DNA of 64,000 nucleotides from Unio delphinus (Eukaryota > Mollusca > Bivalvia > Unionida > Unionidae), in contig JAQISU010000233.1 in NCBI GenBank assembly GCA_029339505.1, positions 4,512,001-4,576,000 of the forward strand, read 5' to 3'. Position 1 is the stretch's first letter, and every line of letters begins with the position of its first letter. Shown in pieces: positions 8,604 to 18,000 of this stretch. A model generated the notes under the pieces. The model did no database searches. It was given only the letters and a program-made list of their open reading frames with translations, and was not told the origin of the DNA. Both the position numbers and the translations under genes were made by a program.

Positions 8604-10028
8604 TTACAGATTTTCCACTGGTGCATCAACAAGTCTCATTCGTCCGCCAGCCCCTTCTAACAACATTGATTTGTCGCTGAGAATAACAGCAACCGCTCTA
8701 TAATCAACACCACCAGGATCTATACGAGCCCTAAAATGTATATCAACAACGGATTGCCTTGTTAAATCAAGATGTTCCAGTGAAAAGTAATAAATTGGAT
8801 ACAAGTTCTTAAAATCGAGCTGAGATATTTGCAAACCAGTATCAACATTTTGATCACGACCCATATATGACAGAATCGGATGATACACACGTGCTATTTG
8901 GTTGTTTCCGTAATTAAGCTGTATATCCTCAGATGGTTCTTGTTGTCCGTTTATTCTCAGTGAAACCTCACTTACCCCTAACCGATCAAATATCATATGA
9001 CTGCGTTCTTGGGAACCTAATCGATTCCGATTCTGCAGCGCTATAAATATATGACGTGGAGCTGAAACGCCTTGTTTTGATGCCAGGTGCCATGTTAATG
9101 TACCATTAACATTATCCTCTTTAGCATCAGTCGTTGTTGTTAGCCAACTTAGCAATGATTTACCACCGGTTTCCATAAACGAAAGTAGCCGCTCTTCCGT
9201 GGTAATTGATGGAGTCATTACTGGCATCCATAATACTATTTTACTCAAAACAACTTTACCATCAGCGGCACCAGTACGCCAAATTGCATCATTGTCATTG
9301 CCTTTTCGCACTAATGCGATTGTGTGTTTGGCTCCATAGATGACTTTTCTTACATTTCTGCAGAATCCAAATATGTGATGGAGTGGAATCGCACATGAAA
9401 ACTTTTTCTCTTGTCCTTCCAATGCTAATTTTCGTGTTGCAAATCCTAAATTGAAATTACCATTAACACCTCCGAGAATATCAAACGCAGCTCCTGGTCT
9501 AGCTCGACGTTCTGGATTAGTTGCTTCTCGTTGATTATCAGCTGCAGTATCTTGTGCTGTTAACACTTTAATGTATTGAAGGTGGTCAGCGTTATCAGAG
9601 GTATCCTTTGCAAACATCATAGATGGACCAGCCGATCTTGTATAATCATCGGAGTATCTTGATAGTCCGATTATTGTTGTTGCAACATCAACCTCGCGGT
9701 CTATTGATTCAATTTCTTTTCCATCAATGAGATATCTTGCACTTTCAAATAACGCCATTATACCGTTGTTGACGAAACCAACTCGGATATTTGAATCATT
9801 TGCATATGGGGTATCAGCTGCATCATTTGTTACAAGTTTTCCTTCTACTTCAATAAATGCTTCACATGGTAAAAAGTATTTACTGGTATCTTGAACTTGA
9901 AGTTCAATTCGCGATCGTAGGTCGGGTTGTATTGCATGATAGGAATAGTATTGATAATCGCGGACGGAATCATCCTTGCGCATTGGGGCTTCCATATCTA
10001 ACGCAGGATCAGCTGTTCGTTTAAACAT
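8604..10028 (-). CDS. Major capsid protein, double jelly-roll type (inner)
   Basis: The protein has 474 residues. Features that recall Polinton and related major capsid proteins are an early segment with YFLPCEAFIEVEG, then NNGIMALFESARYLIDGKEI, a central FSCAIPLHHIFGF followed by YGAKHTIALVRK, a motif SKIVLWMP, and a late LTRQSVVDIHFRA. A double jelly-roll fold cannot be read from sequence; I assign it by family. It sits between the small Ala-rich gene and another small basic gene. Upstream is TTTTCAATT (10046-10054) inside a double hairpin at 10040-10080. The outer homologue is 473 residues. Confidence 0.78.
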   Translation of the reverse strand: MFKRTADPALDMEAPMRKDDSVRDYQYYSYHAIQPDLRSRIELQVQDTSKYFLPCEAFIEVEGKLVTNDAADTPYANDSNIRVGFVNNGIMALFESARYLIDGKEIESIDREVDVATTIIGLSRYSDDYTRSAGPSMMFAKDTSDNADHLQYIKVLTAQDTAADNQREATNPERRARPGAAFDILGGVNGNFNLGFATRKLALEGQEKKFSCAIPLHHIFGFCRNVRKVIYGAKHTIALVRKGNDNDAIWRTGAADGKVVLSKIVLWMPVMTPSITTEERLLSFMETGGKSLLSWLTTTTDAKEDNVNGTLTWHLASKQGVSAPRHIFIALQNRNRLGSQERSHMIFDRLGVSEVSLRINGQQEPSEDIQLNYGNNQIARVYHPILSYMGRDQNVDTGLQISQLDFKNLYPIYYFSLEHLDLTRQSVVDIHFRARIDPGGVDYRAVAVILSDKSMLLEGAGGRMRLVDAPVENL

Positions 10029-10039
10029 TTATAACATTA

Positions 10040-10080
10040 CTAGCGTTTTCAATTGTGAAACTCGAAGAGTTTAACGCTAG
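10040..10080. promoter_or_regulatory. Double hairpin upstream of the capsid gene
   Basis: CTAGCGTT (10040-10047) pairs with AACGCTAG (10073-10080). Inside that, AAACTC (10058-10063) pairs with GAGTTT (10067-10072) around a GAA loop. The AATTGAAAA motif seen upstream of other genes lies in the first arm. It falls between the capsid gene start (10028) and the stop of the next gene (10099), so it could act as promoter element, RNA processing site or terminator; the sequence does not decide. Confidence 0.4.
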
Positions 10081-10098
10081 CATTTTAATTGTTTATAA

Positions 10099-10614
10099 TC
10101 ATCGTCGTTGAAAATCCCTCGAATTTCTTTTTTGTTTCAAACCACTTCCTGCTATCGCGTTCATGATAGCGCTATCTGTTACCGGTGGTGACGAAGTCAA
10201 TTGCGCTAGTTTTTCTTCCACTGCGTTATTTATTGCTTTGCTGATTTTTGCAGGCATCACTGTAGTTGATGGCAGCACTAATGACGAAGTCATTCCTGGT
10301 TTCACCACTGACGAAGTCATCGATGACGAAGTCATTCGTGGTTTCTTTCGTACCAATGATGCTATTTTATCTTTCGCGGCAGAAAATGCCTTTCCTGCAA
10401 GATTTCCAACGAAATTGATTCCCTTATCACGGATAGCATCAATGGCTTTCATTGATAATTGTTTAGCTAACGGCGCCACCTTGGGAGCCATTCTTGTAAA
10501 TAACCCCGCAATGGTATTGCCGAAACCATCTCCGTACCACGCGCGATAAACAGGCAATCGTGAGTTCACCACGTAGACACTTACGGGTTTATCATGGTTA
10601 TAGTGTATAATCAT
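10099..10614 (-). CDS. Small basic virion-type protein (inner)
   Basis: The protein has 171 residues and is homologous to 24443-24895. The conserved start (MIIHYNHDKP, VNSRxPVYRAxYGDGxGNTIAGLF) is followed by an Ala/Lys-rich amphipathic region (residues 40-90) and a short conserved C-terminus with MIAGSG. Adenovirus-like capsids contain comparable minor basic proteins, but I do not claim homology. Residues about 92-118 are unusual: four copies of the palindrome TGACGAAGTCA (10189-10199, 10281-10293, 10309-10319, 10323-10335) lie in the coding sequence and give repeated Met-Thr-Ser-Ser text. The outer gene lacks them and has a different palindrome in the same region. Confidence 0.6.
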   Translation of the reverse strand: MIIHYNHDKPVSVYVVNSRLPVYRAWYGDGFGNTIAGLFTRMAPKVAPLAKQLSMKAIDAIRDKGINFVGNLAGKAFSAAKDKIASLVRKKPRMTSSSMTSSVVKPGMTSSLVLPSTTVMPAKISKAINNAVEEKLAQLTSSPPVTDSAIMNAIAGSGLKQKRNSRDFQRR

Positions 10615-10648
10615 CTTGTTATAAAACTAGTAGTTTTTCAATTAGTGA

Positions 10649-11641
10649 TCAATCGCTTACATCCATAAGATTTTCATCGTTGTGATTTTCAACTAATTCA
10701 GCAATAAGTTCTCGATATACATTAATGTCCATGATACCACCAGCAAATAATCGTCTACAGATATCAGCGGCCTCGTTAATTATCTCGACGGAGTTATTTC
10801 CGGCTCGTTTCCCTCCGATGAGAACCTCTAACCGTGATATATCACTGAGAATGTTACCAGGGCATGTCACGGTAGAGTCAAAGACATCCTTTGGATTTTT
10901 AATCGAATATCCTTTTCCGCTTGTTTTCAAAGTTGTACCAGTTTCATCATACTCTTCAATTCCCCTTCTAAATTCTTTATATCCCAATTCTCTTTTATTT
11001 AAACGGCCAACACCCTTATTCGTTTTATACAACCAATCAGCCCATTCATCTCGGCTTATTCTACTGTTTTTATACTCGTCTTTTAAAAATTCTTTTCTGG
11101 AATGAAAGCTTTGGGCGGCGAAATCACCAAAAATCTTATAATGTTCGGGTTTTATTAATTGAGGTCGTTTGATTTCTGCTATAGCTCCTTCGGTGAGTTT
11201 GTCTATAAAGGAAACACCTCTTGGGGTGACGACATCAACAGGTTGTGGTTCAGGAGTGGAAACTCTTTGAGTTTCATCATCAATATCAGCTAATCGTTCA
11301 TACTCACGCTGAGTTTTTATATCACTGGATAACTGTTGTATCCCTGCGCGTGTTTGTCCGGTCTCTGCTGCTATCTTTTCAAGCACACCAAGAACAGGCA
11401 CTTCTCGTCGCTTGCCTTCCTCAGGAATATCTCCGTATATTGCTCGTTCAGTTGCTGTTTTCACATCTTTGGTCGCACTTGTTATCGGAGTAAACAGTTG
11501 TTCACTTGACACAGAAAAGTCAGTCTGCGCTTGTTGTCGTTGTTGAAGTTGATCGCGAACTCTGTCTCGAACCGGTATAAACTTTTTAATTGCTGCTAGC
11601 CGCTCTCGGGCTAATCTAGTTGTAAGCGATTCACCAACCAT
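10649..11641 (-). CDS. Polinton protein of unknown function, 330 residues (inner)
   Basis: It is homologous to 24958-25953. The N-terminal 35 residues (LTTRLARERL, PVRDxVRxxLQQRQ) and the C-terminal 65 residues (NDISRLEVLxGG, AGNNSxEIINEAADICRRLFAGGIMDI) are well conserved, while the middle is Gln/Glu-rich and differs between copies. The N-terminal part looks helical and could form a coiled coil. I recognise no domain. It lies just upstream of the minor basic protein gene in the structural run, so a virion or assembly role is plausible. A variant of the upstream motif is at 11661-11669. Confidence 0.55.
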   Translation of the reverse strand: MVGESLTTRLARERLAAIKKFIPVRDRVRDQLQQRQQAQTDFSVSSEQLFTPITSATKDVKTATERAIYGDIPEEGKRREVPVLGVLEKIAAETGQTRAGIQQLSSDIKTQREYERLADIDDETQRVSTPEPQPVDVVTPRGVSFIDKLTEGAIAEIKRPQLIKPEHYKIFGDFAAQSFHSRKEFLKDEYKNSRISRDEWADWLYKTNKGVGRLNKRELGYKEFRRGIEEYDETGTTLKTSGKGYSIKNPKDVFDSTVTCPGNILSDISRLEVLIGGKRAGNNSVEIINEAADICRRLFAGGIMDINVYRELIAELVENHNDENLMDVSD

Positions 11642-11734
11642 ATATTGTTTGTGAACTAAATTTTCAAATGTGAAATCCGGAGGGTTTCCATCATAATTAA
11701 AAGCTTAGTTATTAAATAACTTAGTTATTAAATA

Positions 11735-12013
11735 ATGTACCATCAAGCTAACGTATTCATCTTCGACAGGGTTAAACTGTACGACGCTATTCGCGAGTGT
11801 TTCAGAAATAACATCGCTGGGGATTTCAGAATTGTAATATCTGAGAATGGCGATGAACGATTTGTGTTAACGACGCGGCAACAAGAACAATTACGTGAAA
11901 ATGGAGGCGTCGCGGTGATTACTTGCTACTACGACCAGATCATCCATTATGCACATAACTGCATGAGCAAGTCCAAACTGATGAGTATCCTTTCAGGAGA
12001 AAATCCTATGTAA
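11735..12013 (+). CDS. Small protein on the opposite strand (inner)
   Basis: A 92-residue frame runs against its neighbours, preceded by a repeated CTTAGTTATTAAATAA (about 11704-11735) whose second copy ends in the start codon. The protein is mixed in character (VFIFDRVKLYDAI, FRIVISENG, VAVITCYYDQIIHY) and looks foldable, but I do not recognise it. The outer element has a different small forward frame (26025-26207) in the same interval and no clear homologue, so this gene is lineage-specific or not real. Confidence 0.4.
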   Translation: MYHQANVFIFDRVKLYDAIRECFRNNIAGDFRIVISENGDERFVLTTRQQEQLRENGGVAVITCYYDQIIHYAHNCMSKSKLMSILSGENPM

Positions 12014-12103
12014 CAAGTGTTACAAAAAACGCTAAAAAAAAATAAATAAATTATTTAAATTATTTACGAAAGCCTATATTATTTTTTAGTAACACTCACG
12101 TGG

Positions 12104-12460
12104 TTAAGATACGGGTCGCTCCTCGTTTAACATTTTTCTAAGATCACGAACTTTAGAACCAATTTCAGCTCGTTTTTGATATTCTTGGCCAAGCTTTTGA
12201 CGTATTGCTTCAACGGTGCTAAATAGCGTTATAAATAAATTAATGTCGTTACCGTACAAACAACCATTAATGGATTTTTGAATTCCTTTCACGAGCCTGT
12301 ACATCCTAGGTAAAACATAACGACCCTTACTAGACAGATATTCAATATCTTCATATTCCGAGGTAATCTTGTCAACGTCGAGACTTTCAGATAATAATAC
12401 CCCTTTATTATTTAAATTTGAGATTTCAGCAATTATAGCATTTACATCATTGATATCCAT
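12104..12460 (-). CDS. Small helical protein of unknown function (inner)
   Basis: The protein has 118 residues and is homologous to 26284-26640: both share IxEISxLxxxGxxLSxxL at the start, a DIEY motif, YxLPxxYxLxKxIQxSI in the middle and KVRxLR near the end. It looks all-helical. No function is recognised. In the outer element it lies directly beside the HNH gene, whereas here a 1.4-kb non-coding block separates them. Confidence 0.55.
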   Translation of the reverse strand: MDINDVNAIIAEISNLNNKGVLLSESLDVDKITSEYEDIEYLSSKGRYVLPRMYRLVKGIQKSINGCLYGNDINLFITLFSTVEAIRQKLGQEYQKRAEIGSKVRDLRKMLNEERPVS

Positions 12461-12820
12461 TATTTATATTTTTATATAAATAAATTTATTTATAAATATA
12501 GTATACTGTATCTCTAATTAATAAAAATAAAACATATATGACAACACATCTTTGGAACTCCTTGGGTGCCTTCGCATCCAAGTAAGCCCAAGGGGGACCC
12601 GAAACATACATCTCCGGAAGGGAGGCCTAAGGTGGCAAACGCCATCTTAGACCGCCCAGAAGATATGCTTGGGGGGACGTCACAACATGGACGGCACAAT
12701 GCCATATATTTCCGCTCGAGTGTTGCGGCAAATTTTAGGCATAACATATACTTAATTAACTTAATTAAGGATGGATTATAATTCAATGGAACGATGATGG
12801 TATGATGTGGGCGTGGTAAA

Positions 12821-12931
12821 CCAAACCAACATGGCAACCCATGAAATCTCATTCATGGTTGCATGAGTTGGAAAAAAACACCAACCCACGCTACCGAGAA
12901 TGCGATAGCATGGGTTGCCATGTTGGTTTGG
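12821..12931. repeat. Perfect 23-bp inverted repeat, 65-bp loop
   Basis: The arms 12821-12843 and 12909-12931 are exact reverse complements around the core CATGGCAACCCATG. The loop repeats parts of the same words (CATGG, GAGTTGG), so nested folds are possible. It is absent from the outer element. Confidence 0.8.
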
Positions 12932-13002
12932 CTGAGGGGGACCGCCCCACTCCCCCAATTAATAGAAAAAAACATCTTCCGTTTCGCCATCAAATAATGT
13001 AT

Positions 13003-13077
13003 CTGCTATGGGGACCGAACACGTAGTAGTTGATAGCTATGTTTACAAGACAAACACGATACCATTACACCACGGAC
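13003..13077 (-). tRNA. tRNA-like remnant with A and B box resemblance
   Basis: On the minus strand TGGTGTAATGGTA resembles an A box and TGTTCGGTCCC resembles a B box. Between them TGTTT and AAACA can pair around a 7-nt loop whose central triplet would be CTT. The acceptor stem does not pair and the T stem is poor, so this is at best a decayed tRNA or a tRNA-derived repeat head. A covariance search would decide. Confidence 0.2.
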
Positions 13078-13878
13078 TAGTCATACAGAATAGAGATTTT
13101 TTAATATATATATATATATCTGATATACTTAACAATAAGAGATTTTTAAAATAGACAATTTTACTGTATCCATCGTATTTAGGAATATACTAAGTACACA
13201 AAAAAAAAATTAATTTAACTGTTTGTAAATATCAATCACGCATGCCTGCGTCAGTGAAATACCGATCATACAGGGTGGGAAACAGAAGTGTGTACTGAAG
13301 GTCACATGAATACCGATCAATATAGAGGAGAGGGAAGACATGTATACTTAACAATAAGAGATTTTTAAAATAGACAATTTTATGCTGCAACAATGAGAAA
13401 TATTTTAAACAAAATAATACAGTTGTTTAATAAAACAGCGTTTTATATACTCTGTTATAATTCTCTAGATAAAATACATTCACATACAAGGAATTTTAAC
13501 CACGCCCACATACTTCAATGAATAGGAAACACTCGCGTTCCGGCTGAGCGAACATAGGTAATGCGTGGATTATAAAGAACGTCTGTACTGAAAAGAACGA
13601 GTTAGCTGTCTGCTTTACTGCTAGTCCACCCACCCCACACATGAGATATGTAGATAAATAAAACTAATAATGCAGTTTTAGCCCACAAGTGACAATAAAA
13701 AGTTTTATTCTCTATCGAAAACTCATGCATTATATCTCCATTACAGTCACGTGGGCGCGCCTAGTCAAGTACAGGTAATATAGCAGGCGACAAATTCCTT
13801 TGACGTCATAATACAAGGGAACTTAGTAGGTAGGGTGTGAATTGTAGTGCGGATTTATCCATAAAGGATTTATCTCCC

Positions 13879-14379
13879 TTAAATAGTTTCAGTGTATACG
13901 AACTTTATTTTATGACCATTTTTTTTAGACAGAGATGTTTTAATGATTTTTTCAGCAACAAATCGAATTGAAGTACTACAAATATCGAAATATTTTCCAG
14001 CCGCATTTATCGACTGAAAGCTTCTCTCTTCATTATTTTCTAAATCAAACGATTTCACACCCTTGGGATGTTTCGCGTGCTTACCAGCGTTGCTTTTTAA
14101 AAGGTTATCGCGCTGCGAGACGGCTTGAAGATTCCCAAGACAATTATCAGTCTTCACGCCATTTATGTGATCAATCACAAGACCGTCTTCGATTAATCCG
14201 TAAAATGCTTCATAGATGGCTCTGTGACAGAGATACTTCTTCCTCCCAGCTGAAAACATCAAATAGCCCATATTATTCAGATACCCAACAGGTTCTTTGA
14301 GTCTGCGGTGCCTGACAACACCATCACTAGAGGCTTCGTAATTAGCAAGCACTGGGTGAGGTCTGAAATCTTGGCTCAT
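13879..14379 (-). CDS. HNH homing-type endonuclease with NUMOD modules (inner)
   Basis: The protein has 166 residues. The N-terminal part (YEASSDGVVRHRRLKE to GYLMFSAGRKKYLCHR) has the look of a NUMOD4 module. The centre, VIDHINGVKTDNCLGNLQ (from residue 69), is an HNH_3-type core with paired His and Asn. The C-terminal part (SINAAGKYFDICSTSIRFV) resembles NUMOD1, a DNA-binding helix-turn-helix. Such enzymes usually come from group I introns or phages. Here it is a fixed gene next to the polymerase in both elements, so it may have been adopted for replication or integration; that is inference. Confidence 0.8.
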   Translation of the reverse strand: MSQDFRPHPVLANYEASSDGVVRHRRLKEPVGYLNNMGYLMFSAGRKKYLCHRAIYEAFYGLIEDGLVIDHINGVKTDNCLGNLQAVSQRDNLLKSNAGKHAKHPKGVKSFDLENNEERSFQSINAAGKYFDICSTSIRFVAEKIIKTSLSKKNGHKIKFVYTETI

Positions 14380-14392
14380 TTGTATAATAATA

Positions 14393-14719
14393 CTACTTGT
14401 CTAATTTATTATCTGCTTTAATTATAAATCTCTGGATATAATCTTGAGGGGTTTTTATTACTTTGTCCTTGATTTTATCAAGGATGACGGAGTCAATGAT
14501 TCGTTTGTCATAGTAGCGTTTTAGTTCCCTGTATCGTTTACCCCCACAAGCAAGGCATAATTGCGATTTTCCTCTAACACCCACCCCACATTGGAGGCAT
14601 GGGAGAGGGCCTTTTGAACCGTTTCTCACGCTTTGCATATGATACCCACAGAATTCACTTCTGCATGATTTGTTACACGGGGTTGTAGATCCAATCATTA
14701 GCCACTTGCAGTGATTCAT
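14393..14719 (-). CDS. Zinc-finger protein divergent from the polymerase (inner)
   Basis: The protein has 108 residues. Cys/His clusters suggest two zinc sites: CNKSCRSEFCGYH near residues 15-27 and CLQCGVGVRGKSQLCLACGG near 40-60. A basic, helical C-terminus follows (RELKRYYDKR). The first 65 residues are almost identical to the outer copy. The start lies about 40 bases from the polymerase start on the other strand, so both genes probably share a bidirectional promoter in the AT-rich gap. The palindromes CCTTGATTTTATCAAGG (14467-14483) and TGACGGAGTCA (14485-14495) lie in the C-terminal coding part. Confidence 0.65.
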   Translation of the reverse strand: MNHCKWLMIGSTTPCNKSCRSEFCGYHMQSVRNGSKGPLPCLQCGVGVRGKSQLCLACGGKRYRELKRYYDKRIIDSVILDKIKDKVIKTPQDYIQRFIIKADNKLDK

Positions 14720-14761
14720 TATACTATATTTTTCTATTTAAATACTTGTTTTAATTATAAC
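14720..14761. promoter_or_regulatory. Bidirectional gap between zinc-finger and polymerase genes
   Basis: Only 42 AT-rich bases separate the two start codons, with TATTTAAATA in the middle, a possible TATA-like element for both directions. The outer element keeps the same arrangement at 27596-27637 with a related TTTAAATG word. Confidence 0.4.
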
Positions 14762-15017
14762 ATGGAGGAGTTCAAGAGATTATCGAAAATTAAGCCCTGG
14801 AAAAATACTAAATTCAATCTTGATAGGGAGTTCCAAAGATTATCGAAAATCAAACCTTGGAAAAATACTAAATTCAATCTTGATAGGGAGTTCCAAAGAT
14901 TATCGAAAATCAAACCTTGGAAAAATACTAAATTCAATCTTGATAGGGAGTTCCAAAGATTATCGAAAATTAAGCCTTGGAGAAATACTAAATTCAATCT
15001 CGATAGAGTCTCTGATA
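14761..15017 (+). repeat. 60-bp tandem repeat at the polymerase start (inner)
   Basis: Four copies of a 60-bp unit encode the 20-residue block with RLSKIKPWKNTKFNLDR. Units two and three are identical, and units one and four differ by a few silent or conservative bases. The outer gene has a related but differently arranged repeat. Confidence 0.9.
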
Positions 15018-18000
15018 CACCAAAACGTTTAATCGGTGATAGAACTATACTCGGTAAAATCAGGGAGTGTTTTAATGAATTCTACCGAGACGGTGCAGCA
15101 TACTGTTGGTCGACATTTCGAATTATTGATGAAGATGTCAATGTACCCATCATCGATGCTACTATGAACGATAAAAGAGCAGCTGAGATAATTTCACACC
15201 TTGGTGAAATTGCAAAGCAATTTCCATCCAAAGGATTTCAAGCAAAGCAATTTCCATCCAAAGGATTTCAAGCAAAGCAATTTCCATCCAAAGGGGAAAT
15301 TCAAAGATGGAAATCCAAAGGTGGAAATCCAAAGGATTTCAAGCAAAGCAATTCCCAACAAAGCAATTCCAATCAGAAGTATTTTTTCAGAATAAAATTC
15401 ATTATCGAAGTCGAAGGCAAATGGATTATTAAGGATAAATTTGAACCAATCCTCAAGGATAAAAAAACTGTCATTGTAAGTAGAGATTCCAAACCAGGAA
15501 TTCTAACTGGAATTGACAAACCATACTACGAGAGATCTTATCCCGTAACAGCAATCGTTTATGGGATATATCCGTTAAATGATAAACCCGATATCGCAAA
15601 ACTAGCTCCTATGAAATATTCACCATTGACTTCGTCAAGGCTCAATTGTGTAGCAACACGGGTAATGGAACACTTCACAAATGCATCCCGAGGAAATAAA
15701 CTAACTGATCTGCGACGTAGGAAAATAACCGAATGGGAACTGACAGTGAAACAGCACGGTGCAAAGATTTCTGATATAGCTAAATTAGAAACATCATTAA
15801 GATTTCCAATAACCGTTATGACGATAACCGGAGAAGTATTACACGAACCGAAATATAAATTACAAGGAGCGCCAATACAAATTATTGATCATAACGAACA
15901 CGCGTGGACACCTGCAGTAACAATATTTCCACGAGATAGAACCGTGAGATATATCCCCCCGGAATTTTCCGGGGGATTTTCCGGGGATGTTTTCTATGAA
16001 GAGAAATTATTTGATGCTATTCATGCGTTGTGTAAAGATGATCCTGTGTCAGTGTGGTTACTTAGTAGTGCTGGTTCCGAATCAGGATTTGATCAATTTG
16101 TAAGACCAAATGGTGAATTATATCGCGTTGAAGAATTAGATAACAGAATGAGAAAAATCGCTAATGATTTTTCACCAGAGAGTTTCCATGAAAAACTACT
16201 CACGGATAGTTTTACTATTTCTTCAGTGGTAGCTCACTTCGCAAGAGAAAAAAACTCCTGGCGTCCAACACGAAGTGATTTTCTCGAGGACGTTAAATTG
16301 AGTTGCATCGAATTTGGTCATGGAGGACTGTGGAATACAAAATACCATCGTGACGGTATGATTTCAATTGATATATCCGCGTGTTATCCTGGAAGTTTTC
16401 TCGGGTATGGAGAATGTAGTAACTATTTTAAACGATTTGGACACCCCACGCATGAAATGACTCGTGTTGCGATTAATGGACCATTACCTGATTTTGATTT
16501 AACCGGATTCGCTCGTGTGATATCATTTGAACTCGCTACAGGGTTACATCCGTGTAGTTATGTTTGGCTCGGTAGACACCTATCTGAAAAGGCCTGGATG
16601 CCAATAGTGTTACTACGATATATGATTGATTGTGGCATGCTGATATCGTTGATTGTTTCCGAAGCTATTATATGCTATCGAGCTCAAAAAGAAGTTTGGC
16701 TACCACAACCCGATCTAGATCGTATAATCAGCGAACTACGAAAACAGTGTCCAGATTTCAATGAAGAAGAAATCATAAATTGGTCTAAGAAGTTATTTGA
16801 AAGTAAAAAAGAACAAGCAAAGGATTTTGGACGAAAAATAATCGGTAAATTTACCCAGGGTGGAAGATACGACAATGCAAAATTTTCCTCGCGGTTGATC
16901 ATAGACGTCGCTGAATACGATTTTCTTGTAACGGATTTAACGAAACAGGGAAAACTTGTATCCCGTAAGGATGCTTTTCTATCCAATGGTGAGAAATTGG
17001 GTACGGTTGTTACCTACTGTGATGGATATAATTCCCAGTACACACATTTGAGAAGTTCAATGCTAGCCTATGCTTGCATTAATCTATTTTCGATGATAAA
17101 TAGATTTCCTAATACCGCGGTTAGAGTAGCCACTGATTCGATGTACATACACAATAAGTACAAATCAGCTGTAGCGGCATTCACAGATCCGGAGGAAGCG
17201 TGGGGGCGTTGGCGATTTAAAAAGGAGATGCTACATGAGTATTGTGAATCCGCAGACGTTGCCATGGATGAAAAGTACTTAAAATGTGATGAGATTCAAT
17301 CAGAATTTTCTAATGCACCACCGGTATCTGATCCAATATGTAGATACAAGACAGTTTATTTAAATGGTTGTGGTGGGTCAGGAAAGACAACTCGTGCAAT
17401 TGAATTATATCGTGGTGGTGGAAATACTTGTATTTCTACTAACATGATTGTGTTAACACCGACTCACAGACTCGCCAGAGAGATGATACAGCGAGGGGTA
17501 AATGCCTGTACTTATCATAGTTTTTTTCGATGGAAAGGTGACAAATGGACTCCTGAGCGTATGGGTGATAAATTCATTCCTGAAATCATAATTTGGGATG
17601 AAATATGCACAGTGTCATTAGATGTATTAAAAACATTTCTTGAGTGGTTGTTAAACAAAAACACAAAAGTCGTCATGTGCGGTGATCACGGCCAACCACC
17701 ACCATTTGTCGGTGGATCTCCACATGAATGGCTAAAGGGTTCTGTAGACTATTATGAAGAAATTAATACCGACCATAGATCACTTGATGAACAATTACGC
17801 GAGTTCAAAGCACTGCTTAGATTACAACCGGATAAAATCCAATGCGAAATAGCGCGTGAAATAATTTCAGAAACTCCTATGAATGATTTCTGGGAAACGT
17901 GGAGACCAAATGATTTGATAGTAGCAAGTAGAAAAATAGTCAGAGACACACTTCAGATGAAGTTATTTGAATTGCATAAAGAAAAATTTGCAACGCTTCC

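Larger units (their letters stand above)
12461..13878. other. Inner-only 1.4-kb non-coding block
   Basis: The outer element has under 60 bases between the same two genes, so this block is an insertion or expansion specific to the inner element. I see no convincing gene. It contains a GC-rich part with small hairpins (12560-12670), a perfect 23-bp inverted repeat (12821-12843 with 12909-12931), a 40-bp direct repeat (13124-13163 and 13343-13382), a TA run near 13106, a 13-bp inverted pair built on ATGTGGGCGTGGT (about 12805 and 13499), and a tRNA-like stretch near 13003-13077. It may be a decayed nested element or a regulatory region. Confidence 0.6.

Noticed and set aside
12514..12852. Minus-strand frame of 112 residues in the inner-only block
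   Set aside because: Composition follows the GC-rich hairpins; no conservation in the outer element and no domain.
14755..14997. Minus-strand repeat frame opposite the polymerase start
   Set aside because: Mirror of the 60-bp coding repeats; the plus-strand frame is the conserved one.
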